This document shows positions 1 through 8,146 of a DNA stretch of 64,000 nt, one piece after another. The DNA comes from JBDSSS01 sp963764195. GTDB lineage: Bacteria; Actinomycetota; Actinomycetes; Actinomycetales; Dermatophilaceae. The position numbers were made by a program, and so were the translations under genes. The stretch spans positions 744,001 through 808,000 of the forward strand of contig CAVXRG010000010.1 of the NCBI GenBank assembly GCA_963764195.1, in the 5' to 3' direction. The notes beneath the pieces were generated by a model. The model did no database searches, was not told the DNA's origin, and worked only from the letters and a program-made list of their open reading frames with translations. Position 1 is the first letter of the stretch; the number at the start of each line of letters is the position of its first letter.

Positions 1-289
1 GGATGCCGAGGACGATGGCCACCCAGGTCAGCGCCGGCGTGGCCCGCGCGGCGCGCACCGCGAGGAAGAGGACGAGCAGGCCGAAGACTCCGAAGAGGGC
101 CCGAGCGTAGGGCCGGTAGGGCCCGACGACCGAGCTGTCGAAGTACGGGTAGATGATGATGCCCGCCAGCTGCACGATGAGCAGCAGCGCACAGGGCGTC
201 TCACGGATCTTGCGACGGAGGCGGTCCCACCGGTTCGGTGGCCCGGCCCGACGCGGCATCGACGGCCACAGCTCCAACGAGGCGCTCAT
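1..289 (-). CDS. Membrane protein, 5' part only (possible ion channel)
   Basis: Ninety-six codons of a minus-strand gene that runs off the left edge of the window. The start is the ATG at 287-289, with a basic N-terminus (PRRAGPPNRWDRLRRKIRE) followed by two hydrophobic stretches (ALLLIVQLAGIIIYPYF and ALFGVFGLLVLFLAVRA), so it is an integral membrane protein with the N-terminus probably cytoplasmic. It is divergent from kdpFABC. The spacing of the two helices resembles the N-terminus of actinobacterial two-pore-type potassium channels, which would fit beside kdp, but no selectivity filter is inside the window, so channel function is only a guess. Confidence 0.6.
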   Translation of the reverse strand, partial: MSASLELWPSMPRRAGPPNRWDRLRRKIRETPCALLLIVQLAGIIIYPYFDSSVVGPYRPYARALFGVFGLLVLFLAVRAARATPALTWVAIVLGI

Positions 290-390
290 CCGCCGGACTC
301 TAGCCCGATGGGCGTCAAGAAGTCATCAAGGCGCGTGAGGACGCCGTCAACGGGCGCCGACGCCGACCGCGGGCGCCGTAGGAACGTCCC
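290..390 (+). promoter_or_regulatory. Divergent intergenic region upstream of kdpF
   Basis: About 100 bases between the divergent membrane protein and kdpF. It is noticeably richer in A/T than the flanking genes around 315-355, with two close GTCA-CAAG-type words (314-331), and must hold the kdp promoter and probably KdpE binding sites. I could not define a -35/-10 pair. No gene of convincing quality lies in it. Confidence 0.3.
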
Positions 391-477
391 ATGGCCGCAT
401 ACATCGTCCTCTACGTCACCGGGCTCGCACTGCTCGGCTACCTTGTCCACGTCCTTCTCCACCCGGACCGTTTCTGA
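391..477 (+). CDS. kdpF: KdpF, small subunit of the Kdp potassium ATPase
   Basis: A 28-residue single-helix peptide (MAAYIVLYVTGLALLGYLVH followed by a short basic tail). KdpF is the stabilising small subunit of the KdpFABC potassium-importing ATPase and is normally about 29 residues, so this is full length. The ATG is at 391 and the stop TGA at 475-477 shares its last base with the kdpA start codon, indicating translational coupling. It is too short for most gene finders; position, hydrophobicity and the invariant place in front of kdpA identify it. Confidence 0.85.
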   Translation: MAAYIVLYVTGLALLGYLVHVLLHPDRF

Positions 478-2123
478 TGGGCGACACCGTGAGCGGTGTG
501 CTCACCATCGGTCTTCTCGTCGCCGCGCTCGCCGCAGCCCACGTCCCCCTCGGCGGCTGGCTGGCCCGAGTCTTCACCGACGCCAGGCACTGGCGCGTGG
601 AGCGTCTCGTCTACCGGCTCTGCAGAATCGACCCCGCCTCGGAGCAGCGCTGGACGACGTATGCCGTCGCCGTGCTCGGCTTCTCCGTGGTCGGCATCGT
701 CCTGCTCTTCGCGCTCATCGTGCTGCAGGGCGTGCTGCCGCTCGCATGGGGCGCCGCGATGCACCCGGACACAGCCCTCAACACGGCCGTGTCGTTCGTG
801 ACCAACACCAACTGGCAGTCGTATGCCGGTGAGTCGGGCGTCTCCCCCCTCGTGCAGACCCTCGGTCTGGCGGTGCAGAACTTCGTCTCGCCCGCGGTGG
901 GCCTCGCCGTGGCCGTCGCGCTCGTGCGCGGCATCGCCCGGTCAGCCGGGTCGGAGATCGGCAACTTCTGGGTCGACCTCGTGCGCGGCATTGTCCGGGT
1001 CCTGCTCCCCCTGGCCTTCGTGGCGGCGCTCGTCCTGCTGCTGGGCGGCGTCATCCAGAACCTCACGGCGCCGACGACCGTCACGACCCTTTCCGGGGGG
1101 TCGCAGGTGGTCCAGGGCGGCCTGGTCGCCTCCCAGGAGGCGATCAAGGAGCTCGGGACCAACGGCGGCGGCTACTTCAACGCCAACTCCTCCCACCCCT
1201 TCGAGAACCCGAACGCGGTCACCAACCTCGTCGAGATCTTCCTCCTGCTCGTCATCCCGTTCTCCCTGCCCCGCACCTACGGCATCCTCGTCGGCGACCG
1301 TCGGCAGGGCTGGACCGTGCTCGCCTTCATGGCGACCCTGTGGGGGCTCATGGTCGCGGCCGTCACGTGGGCCGAGGTGAGCGCGGCATCCGGCCCGCTC
1401 GGCGGGCTGGAGGGCAAGGAGCTGCGCTTCGGCACCTGGCCGTCCGCCCTCTTCGCTGCGAGCACGACCGGCACCTCCACCGGTGCCGTGAACTCGATGC
1501 ACGAGAGCTTCAGCCCCCTCGGCGGCGGCGGTGTCCTCTTCTCGATGCTCCTCGGCGAGGTCTCTCCCGGCGGTGTCGGGTCGGGGCTCTACGGCGCCCT
1601 GCTCCTCGCGATCCTCACGGTCTTCATCTCGGGGCTCATGGTCGGGCGCACGCCCGAGCTGCTCGGCAAGCAGGTGGGCCGTCGGGAGATCACCCTCACC
1701 GCGCTCGCCCTGCTCGTCATGCCGGCTCTGGTGCTCGTCTTCACCGGCATCGGCATGGTCGCGCCACTCGTCTCGTCGCAGATGCTCGCGTCCGGGCCGC
1801 ACGGCCTCACCGAGGTGATGTACGCCTACGCCTCTGCGGCCAACAACAACGGCAGCGCCTTCGCCGGCTTCTCGGCGGACGCCCCATACCCGAATCTCAC
1901 GCTCGCCCTGTGCATGGCTCTCGGCCGGTTCCTGCCGATCGTCCTCGTGCTTGCCCTCGCCGGCTCACTCGCGGCGCAGCGCCGTCGGCCGGTGAACGCC
2001 GGCACACTTCCCACCCACACACCCACGTTCGCGGGCCTCTTCGTCGGGGTGGCGGTCATCGTCACCGGACTCACGTTCTTCCCGGCCCTCGCCCTCGGAC
2101 CTCTCGCGGAGGCACTGTCATGA
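477..2123 (+). CDS. kdpA: Potassium-transporting ATPase, potassium-binding subunit KdpA
   Basis: A 548-residue polytopic membrane protein, the usual KdpA length. KdpA is the channel-like subunit that selects and translocates K+ in the KdpFABC complex of the cytoplasmic membrane. The family signature GTNGGGYFNANSSHPFENP (near residue 230) and ASAANNNGSAFAG (near 455) contain the selectivity-loop glycines and are intact. The start overlaps the kdpF stop by one base and the end overlaps kdpB by four (ATGA). The complex serves in potassium limitation under control of KdpDE encoded just downstream. Confidence 0.97.
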   Translation: MGDTVSGVLTIGLLVAALAAAHVPLGGWLARVFTDARHWRVERLVYRLCRIDPASEQRWTTYAVAVLGFSVVGIVLLFALIVLQGVLPLAWGAAMHPDTALNTAVSFVTNTNWQSYAGESGVSPLVQTLGLAVQNFVSPAVGLAVAVALVRGIARSAGSEIGNFWVDLVRGIVRVLLPLAFVAALVLLLGGVIQNLTAPTTVTTLSGGSQVVQGGLVASQEAIKELGTNGGGYFNANSSHPFENPNAVTNLVEIFLLLVIPFSLPRTYGILVGDRRQGWTVLAFMATLWGLMVAAVTWAEVSAASGPLGGLEGKELRFGTWPSALFAASTTGTSTGAVNSMHESFSPLGGGGVLFSMLLGEVSPGGVGSGLYGALLLAILTVFISGLMVGRTPELLGKQVGRREITLTALALLVMPALVLVFTGIGMVAPLVSSQMLASGPHGLTEVMYAYASAANNNGSAFAGFSADAPYPNLTLALCMALGRFLPIVLVLALAGSLAAQRRRPVNAGTLPTHTPTFAGLFVGVAVIVTGLTFFPALALGPLAEALS

Positions 2124-4312
2124 CCCCGTCGGTCACCCCGTCCCGGACGACGCCCCAGTCGTCCACCACCGAACCGGAGGGGCCCGGGGCCCCGGACTCC
2201 CCCGTAACCGGGGCGCCATCGGACTCGTCGGCACGGGAGCTCATCCGTCCCAGCAAGGCAAATGTGTCGCTCGGGACCCTGGCGCGCCAGCTCGTCGCGA
2301 CGTTCCCCGAAGCGGTCCGCAAGCTCGACCCGCGCCACGCGTGGCGCAGCCCCGTCGTCTTCGTCGTGTGGGTCGGCTCCCTGCTGACCACGGGCGTCGC
2401 CGTCGCCGACCCGTCGTGGTTCGCCTGGAGCATCACGCTGTGGCTCTGGGCCACCGTCCTGTTCGCCAACATGGCCGAGGCTGTCGCCGAGGGGCGCGGC
2501 AAGGCCCAGGCGGCGACGCTGCGCGCCACCCGAACCACCACGACCGCGCAGCGACGTCGGGCCGACGGCCCCCTCGAGACGGTCGCTGCATCCGACCTCA
2601 CGATTGGCGACGTCGTCGTCGTGCGGCCCGGAGAGGTCATCCCCGGCGACGGTGACGTCGTCGAGGGCATGGCCACCGTCGACGAGTCGGCCATCACGGG
2701 CGAGTCCGCACCCGTGATCCGCGAGTCGGGGGGCGACCGCTCGGCCGTCACCGGCGGCACCACGGTGCTCTCCGACGGCATCACCGTGCGCATCACGACC
2801 AAGCCCGGTGAGACCTTCATCGACCGGATGATCGCCCTTGTCGAGGGCGCCGCCCGGCAGAAGACGCCGAACGAGGTCGCCCTCACCATCCTGCTCACGA
2901 CACTGACGATCATCTTCGTGCTCGCCGTCATGGCGATCCAGCCGCTCGCGATCTACTCGGGCCAGGAGCAGTCGGTCGTCGTGCTCGTGGCGCTGCTCGT
3001 GTGCCTCATCCCGACGACGATCGGTGCCCTGCTCTCGGCCATCGGCATCGCCGGTATGGACCGGCTCGTGCAGCACAACGTCCTCGCGATGTCGGGACGG
3101 GCCGTCGAGGCCGCCGGTGATGTGTCGACGCTGCTGCTCGACAAGACCGGCACCATCACCTACGGCAACCGGCGCGCGACCGAGCTGCTCGCCGTCCCCG
3201 GCACCGGCGCCGCCGGGACGGCAGAGATGACCGAGGCGGCATACCTCTCCTCGCTGGCCGACGAGACCCCCGAGGGGCGCTCTATCGTCGAGCTGGCGGC
3301 GAATGGGCTCGCCGACGAGACGCGTAAACGCTTCAACGGTGTGCGGCGCGAGGGCGCGACGTTCGTCGAGTTCACCGCCCAGACCCGCATGTCCGGCGTC
3401 GACCTGACCGACGGCACCTCCGTGCGCAAGGGCGCGTCCGACGCCGTCTGCCGCTGGGTCGGTGACCAGGGCGGTGGCGTGCCGCAGGGCGTGCTGACGA
3501 TCGTCAACGCCATCGCCAGCTCGGGTGGGACCCCCCTCGTCGTCGCCTCATCCAGTCCTTCGGAGCAGTCTCGCGTGCTCGGCGTCGTGCACCTCAAGGA
3601 CGTCGTCAAGCCCGGTATGAAGGAGCGCTTCGCCCAGCTGCGCGCCATGGGCATCCGCACCGTCATGATCACGGGTGACAACCCGCTGACGGCGAAGTCG
3701 ATCGCGGCCGAGGCCGGCGTCGACGACTTCCTCGCCGAAGCGACTCCCGAGGACAAGATGGCGCTCATCAGGAAGGAGCAGGAGGGTGGTCGCCTGGTCG
3801 CCATGACCGGGGACGGCACCAACGACGCGCCAGCCCTCGCGCAGTCCGACGTCGGCGTCGCGATGAACACCGGCACGTCGGCGGCCAAGGAAGCGGCCAA
3901 CATGGTCGACCTCGACAGCGACCCGACGAAGCTCATCGACATCGTCTCGATCGGCAAGCAGCTGCTCATCACCCGAGGCGCCCTGACGACCTTCTCGATC
4001 GCGAACGACATCGCGAAGTACTTCGCGATCATCCCGGCGATGTTCGTCGTGCTCTTCCCCGGTCTCGACGCGCTCAACATCATGGGTCTGTCGACGCCGA
4101 AGTCGGCGATGCTCTCGGCCGTCATCTTCAACGCGCTCATCATTGTTGCGCTGATCCCCCTGTCGCTGAGAGGTGTTCGCTACCGGCCCGCCGGCAGCAC
4201 GGCCCTGCTACGACGCAACATCCTCGTCTACGGCGTCGGCGGCGTCATCGCCCCGTTCATCGGCATCAAGCTGATCGACCTCGTCGTGAGCCACCTCCCC
4301 GGAATGATGTGA
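2120..4312 (+). CDS. kdpB: Potassium-transporting ATPase, ATP-binding subunit KdpB
   Basis: A 730-residue P-type ATPase that hydrolyses ATP to drive potassium import through KdpA. The phosphorylation motif DKTGT is present with the catalytic Asp at residue 341, together with ITGES of the actuator domain and the hinge motif GDGTNDAPALAQSDVG. The frame is open for about 260 codons upstream, but the ATG at 2120, overlapping the kdpA stop as ATGA, is the family-consistent start. The first 50 residues are a Pro/Ser/Thr-rich extension without helices, longer than in E. coli KdpB, as is common in actinobacteria. Confidence 0.97.
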   Translation: MTPSVTPSRTTPQSSTTEPEGPGAPDSPVTGAPSDSSARELIRPSKANVSLGTLARQLVATFPEAVRKLDPRHAWRSPVVFVVWVGSLLTTGVAVADPSWFAWSITLWLWATVLFANMAEAVAEGRGKAQAATLRATRTTTTAQRRRADGPLETVAASDLTIGDVVVVRPGEVIPGDGDVVEGMATVDESAITGESAPVIRESGGDRSAVTGGTTVLSDGITVRITTKPGETFIDRMIALVEGAARQKTPNEVALTILLTTLTIIFVLAVMAIQPLAIYSGQEQSVVVLVALLVCLIPTTIGALLSAIGIAGMDRLVQHNVLAMSGRAVEAAGDVSTLLLDKTGTITYGNRRATELLAVPGTGAAGTAEMTEAAYLSSLADETPEGRSIVELAANGLADETRKRFNGVRREGATFVEFTAQTRMSGVDLTDGTSVRKGASDAVCRWVGDQGGGVPQGVLTIVNAIASSGGTPLVVASSSPSEQSRVLGVVHLKDVVKPGMKERFAQLRAMGIRTVMITGDNPLTAKSIAAEAGVDDFLAEATPEDKMALIRKEQEGGRLVAMTGDGTNDAPALAQSDVGVAMNTGTSAAKEAANMVDLDSDPTKLIDIVSIGKQLLITRGALTTFSIANDIAKYFAIIPAMFVVLFPGLDALNIMGLSTPKSAMLSAVIFNALIIVALIPLSLRGVRYRPAGSTALLRRNILVYGVGGVIAPFIGIKLIDLVVSHLPGMM

Positions 4313-4890
4313 AACCTGTGAACAACGTCATCAAGCAGTCCCTTGCGGGCCTCCGGGCCATGCTCGTCCTCACCGTCCTTCTCGGTCTGCTCTACCCCGC
4401 CGTGGTGTGGGGCGCCGGCCAGGTCGTGGCCCGCGACCAGGCCGCCGGGTCGCTGGTATCGGTCGGCGGCAAGGTCGTCGGCTCCAGCCTCATCGGCCAG
4501 CAGTGGCAGGGTGCGGAGTGGTTCCAGTCCCGTCCGTCGGCCACCGACTACGCCGGCGACACGAGCGGTGGCACCAACCTCGGCCCCGGGCCCGACCTCA
4601 ACGCGGAGGTCGCCAAGCGGGCCTCGTCCTCAGGGCTCGACGCGGGCAGCGCCCCCGCCGACGCCCTCACGGCGTCGAGCAGCGGCCTCGACCCGCACAT
4701 CTCACCGGCGTATGCAGCTGCGCAGGTCGAGCGCGTCGCCTCCGCCCGCGGCCTGGACGTGGCGCAGGTGCGGTCGCTCGTCGCCGACCAGACCGCAGGG
4801 CGTGCGGCCGGCTTCCTGGGGCAGCCCAGGGTCAACGTCCTCGAGCTAAACCTCGCCCTCGCGCGCCTTGCGGCACCGAGCGCGGGGTGA
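4309..4890 (+). CDS. kdpC: Potassium-transporting ATPase, subunit KdpC
   Basis: A 193-residue protein with one N-terminal membrane helix (residues about 15-35) and a periplasmic-facing domain. KdpC assists ATP-driven assembly and affinity of the KdpFABC pump. Hallmarks are SLIGQQWQGAEWFQSRPSA and the C-terminal VNVLELNLAL. The start is a GTG at 4309 overlapping the kdpB stop (GTGA); a second GTG nine bases on is an alternative. Seventeen bases separate it from kdpD. Confidence 0.95.
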   Translation: MKPVNNVIKQSLAGLRAMLVLTVLLGLLYPAVVWGAGQVVARDQAAGSLVSVGGKVVGSSLIGQQWQGAEWFQSRPSATDYAGDTSGGTNLGPGPDLNAEVAKRASSSGLDAGSAPADALTASSSGLDPHISPAYAAAQVERVASARGLDVAQVRSLVADQTAGRAAGFLGQPRVNVLELNLALARLAAPSAG

Positions 4891-4907
4891 CCTGAGAGGA
4901 TCACCGG

Positions 4908-7454
4908 ATGGGGCGGGGCTCGCTGCGGATCTACCTCGGTGCAGCGCCGGGAGTCGGCAAGACCGTCGCCATGCTCGACGAAGCGCACCGTCGCCTCGAG
5001 CGGGGCACCGACGTCGTCGTCGGCTACGTCGAGACCCACGGTCGACCCCACACCGCGGCGCTCACCGAGGGCCTGGAGGTCCTGCCCCGCCACGAAGTGG
5101 ACTACCGCGGCAGCCGGCTGACCGAGCTCGACGTCGCGGCTGTGCTGGTCCGCCGCCCCGACGTCGTGCTCGTCGACGAGCTCGCCCACAGCAACGTCCG
5201 CGACCCGGCCCAGGAGCGGGGCCACGACAAGCGCTGGCAGGACGTCGAGGAGATCCTCGAGGCCGGCATCGACGTCCTCTCCACCGTCAACATCCAGCAC
5301 CTCGAGTCGCTCAACGACGTCGTCGAGTCGATCACCGGCATCCGCCAGCAGGAGACCGTCCCCGACGAGGTCGTGCGCCGCGCCGACCAGGTGCAGCTCG
5401 TCGACATGTCGCCCGAGGCGCTGCGCCGCCGGATGGCGCACGGCAACATCTACGGACCCGACAAGGTCGACGCGGCGCTGGCCAACTACTTCCGCATCGG
5501 CAACCTCTCGGCGCTTCGCGAGATCGCTCTGCTGTGGCTCGCCGACCGGGTCGACGAAACGCTCGAGCGTTACCGCGCCGACCGGGGCATCCGCGACAAG
5601 TGGCCCGCGCGCGAGCGCGTCGTCGTGGCGCTCACCGGCGGGCCCGGGAGCGAGACCCTCCTGCGCCGGGGGGCCCGGATCGCCACCCGGGCAGCCGGCG
5701 GAGACCTCATCGCCTGCCACGTCCGGTCCGCCGAGGGTCTGACGTCGACCGACCCGGCGGTACTCTCACGGCTGCGCAAGCTTGCCCGCGACTTGGGCGC
5801 CGATTTCCACGACGTGTCGGGGCACGACATCGCCGAGGCCATCCTCGACCACGCGCACGGCGTCAACGCGACCCAAATCGTCGTCGGGGTGAGCCGCCGA
5901 GGTCGGTGGCAGCAGATCCTGCGACCGAGCATCGCCTCGGAGGTCGCCGACGGGTCGGGAGACATCGACGTGCACCTCGTCACGCACGAGGGCTCCAAGG
6001 TGGGCCGCCGACGCTCGCGGTCCACCGGCCTGCCTACCCGTCGGGTCGTCGCCGGGTTGGTGCTCGCCGTGATCGCCCTCGTCGTCCTCACCGGCGTGCT
6101 GGTCGCGACACGCGAGGGACACACCCTGTCGCTCGACCTGCTGCTCTACCTGGCCCTGACTGTCGCCTGCGCTCTCATCGGCGGCATCTGGCCCGCACTC
6201 TTCTGCGCCGTCGTCGGCTCGCTCGTCGTCAACTGGTTCTTCACCGAGCCTCGCGGCACCCTGACGATCAGCGACCCACCGAACGCCCTGGCCCTCGCCG
6301 TCTTCGTGCTCGTGGCGATGGCAGTCTCGTCCGTCGTCAACGTCGCCGCCCGACGCACCGAGCAGGCCGTCTCGGCCGAGCGGGAGTCATCCGCCCTCGC
6401 CACCATGAGCCGCGACCTCCTTGCGGAGCCCCGCCCTCTGCCAGCCCTGCTCGACCGTGCCCGGGACGACCTCGGCATGCGGGCTGCCGTGCTCAGCGAG
6501 TCGCACGACGACGGGCCGCCCAGGATCGTCGCCTCGACCGACAGCCTGCTGCCGCCCGGGAGCGTCCTGCCGCCCGGCGTCACCTGGGTGGTCGACGTCA
6601 CGGTCGACGACGGGGTGCACCTTCTGCTCGACGGTCCACCGATGGCCGCCGAAGACCAGCGGGTCGTCAACGCGTACGCCGCCCACGCCGCGATCCTGCA
6701 CGGACGCGAGCAGCTCATCCGGGCCGCCCGTGAGGCCGCCGGTCTCGCCCGCGACAACGCCGCCCGGACGACCCTGCTCGCCGCGGTCTCCCACGACCTA
6801 CGTACACCCCTGTCGAGCATCAAGGCCGCCGTCTCGACACTGCGCCAGGCCGCCCTCGAGCTGCCCCCCGAGGACGAGGCGGAGCTGCTCGAGTCGATCG
6901 AGGAGAGCGCCGACCGCCTCGACGCCCTCATCGGCAACCTGCTGGACCTCTCGCGCCTCGAGACCGGAGCGGTACGACCCCACCACCACTCGATCGACCT
7001 GCTCGACGCCGTGGTGTCGACGGTGCGCACCACCTCCGCCCCCGAGCGGGTCGAGATCGCCCTCGAGCCCGACCTGCCACTCGTCCGGGCCGACCTCGGG
7101 CTGCTCGACCGTGTGCTGGCCAACATCGTCGAGAACGCCTTGCGGCACAGCGGCGACGCCGACGTCCGCGTCACCGCCGGCTGCATCGGGGACACGGTGC
7201 AGCTGCGCGTCATCGACCGTGGACCGGGCGTGGCCGACCACGACAAGGAGCGGATCTTCGCCGCCTTCCAGCGAGCCGGCGACAGGCCGCAGGGCGACGG
7301 CCTCGGCCTGGGCCTCGCGGTCGCCCGCGGGCTGATGACCGTCATGGGAGGCTCACTCGTGCCCGAGGACACCCCCGGCGGTGGCCTCACCATGGTCATC
7401 GAGCTACCGCTGACCCCGGCTGCCGCTCACCCCACGGCTCAGGAGGACCCGTGA
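4908..7454 (+). CDS. kdpD: Potassium sensor histidine kinase KdpD
   Basis: An 848-residue sensor kinase that controls kdp expression through KdpE. Domain order: KdpD N-terminal ATP-binding domain with GAAPGVGKT at residues 9-17 and VLVDELAHSN; a universal-stress-like domain (about 225-350); DUF4118 with four membrane helices (about 380-480); GAF-like region; HisKA with the phosphorylated His at residue 629 in AAVSHDLRTPLSS; and a HATPase domain with N-box NIVENALRHS and GLGLGLAVARG. A GAGAGG ribosome site precedes the ATG. It overlaps kdpE by four bases. The full set of domains indicates a functional K+/ionic-strength sensor. Confidence 0.96.
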   Translation: MGRGSLRIYLGAAPGVGKTVAMLDEAHRRLERGTDVVVGYVETHGRPHTAALTEGLEVLPRHEVDYRGSRLTELDVAAVLVRRPDVVLVDELAHSNVRDPAQERGHDKRWQDVEEILEAGIDVLSTVNIQHLESLNDVVESITGIRQQETVPDEVVRRADQVQLVDMSPEALRRRMAHGNIYGPDKVDAALANYFRIGNLSALREIALLWLADRVDETLERYRADRGIRDKWPARERVVVALTGGPGSETLLRRGARIATRAAGGDLIACHVRSAEGLTSTDPAVLSRLRKLARDLGADFHDVSGHDIAEAILDHAHGVNATQIVVGVSRRGRWQQILRPSIASEVADGSGDIDVHLVTHEGSKVGRRRSRSTGLPTRRVVAGLVLAVIALVVLTGVLVATREGHTLSLDLLLYLALTVACALIGGIWPALFCAVVGSLVVNWFFTEPRGTLTISDPPNALALAVFVLVAMAVSSVVNVAARRTEQAVSAERESSALATMSRDLLAEPRPLPALLDRARDDLGMRAAVLSESHDDGPPRIVASTDSLLPPGSVLPPGVTWVVDVTVDDGVHLLLDGPPMAAEDQRVVNAYAAHAAILHGREQLIRAAREAAGLARDNAARTTLLAAVSHDLRTPLSSIKAAVSTLRQAALELPPEDEAELLESIEESADRLDALIGNLLDLSRLETGAVRPHHHSIDLLDAVVSTVRTTSAPERVEIALEPDLPLVRADLGLLDRVLANIVENALRHSGDADVRVTAGCIGDTVQLRVIDRGPGVADHDKERIFAAFQRAGDRPQGDGLGLGLAVARGLMTVMGGSLVPEDTPGGGLTMVIELPLTPAAAHPTAQEDP

Positions 7455-8128
7455 CACGAGTGCTCGTCGTCGACGACGACCCGCGCCTGCAGCGCACCCT
7501 CGCCATCGCCCTGCGGGCGCACGGCAACGAGGTCGTCACGGCGGGTGACGGTCGCACGGCGGTGCAGTCGGTCCTCGAGGACGCCCCCGACGTCGTCATC
7601 CTCGACCTCGGCCTGCCCGACCTCGACGGCACCGAGGTGCTGCGCCGCATCCGGGCCGCCTCGGTCGTCCCGGTGATCGTGCTGTCGGCCCGGCACGAGC
7701 CCGACGACAAGATCGAGGCGCTCGACCTCGGGGCCGACGACTACGTGACGAAGCCCTTCGGCGTCGAGGAACTGCTCGCCCGGGTGCGTGCGGCCGTGCG
7801 GCGCGGCGGTGACGTCGGCCGTCGGCTGGGCATCCTCGAGACGAGCCACTTCACCCTCGACTTCGCCGAGCGTCGAGCCGTCGTCGCCGGAGACGTGGTC
7901 CGCCTCACGCCCACCGAGTGGCGGCTGCTCGAGGCCCTCTGCCGGGAGCCGGGGCACCTCGTCTCCCGCCAAGACCTGCTCCGTGAGGTCTGGGGTCCCG
8001 CCTACGGCCGTGAGTCGAACTACCTGCGCGTCTACGCCAACCAGCTTCGCCGCAAGCTCGAGATCGACCCGGCCGCACCCCGCCACCTCGTCACCGAGCC
8101 CGGGCTCGGCTACCGGTTCAACCCCTGA
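7451..8128 (+). CDS. kdpE: Response regulator KdpE
   Basis: A 225-residue OmpR/PhoB-type regulator. The receiver domain has the acidic pair in VLVVDDD, the phospho-acceptor Asp at residue 52 (VVILDLGLPDLDG) and the conserved Lys in VTKPFG. The C-terminal winged helix contains LTPTEWRLLEAL and RVYANQLRRKLE, and ends in the typical GLGYRF. It starts at GTG 7451 behind AGGAGGA, inside the end of kdpD, so kinase and regulator are translated together. It probably activates the kdpFABC promoter upstream. The gene converges on ftsK with only 18 bases between the two stops. Confidence 0.96.
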   Translation: MTRVLVVDDDPRLQRTLAIALRAHGNEVVTAGDGRTAVQSVLEDAPDVVILDLGLPDLDGTEVLRRIRAASVVPVIVLSARHEPDDKIEALDLGADDYVTKPFGVEELLARVRAAVRRGGDVGRRLGILETSHFTLDFAERRAVVAGDVVRLTPTEWRLLEALCREPGHLVSRQDLLREVWGPAYGRESNYLRVYANQLRRKLEIDPAAPRHLVTEPGLGYRFNP

Positions 8129-8146
8129 CCGGCCGTCAGTCAGGAC

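Noticed and set aside
290..390. Cyclic-di-AMP (ydaO-type) riboswitch before kdp
   Set aside because: The region is only about 100 bases and lacks the conserved ydaO core.
1340..2119. N-terminal extension of KdpB
   Set aside because: It lies wholly inside kdpA in another frame and is unlike any KdpB; ATG 2120 has the operon-typical overlap.
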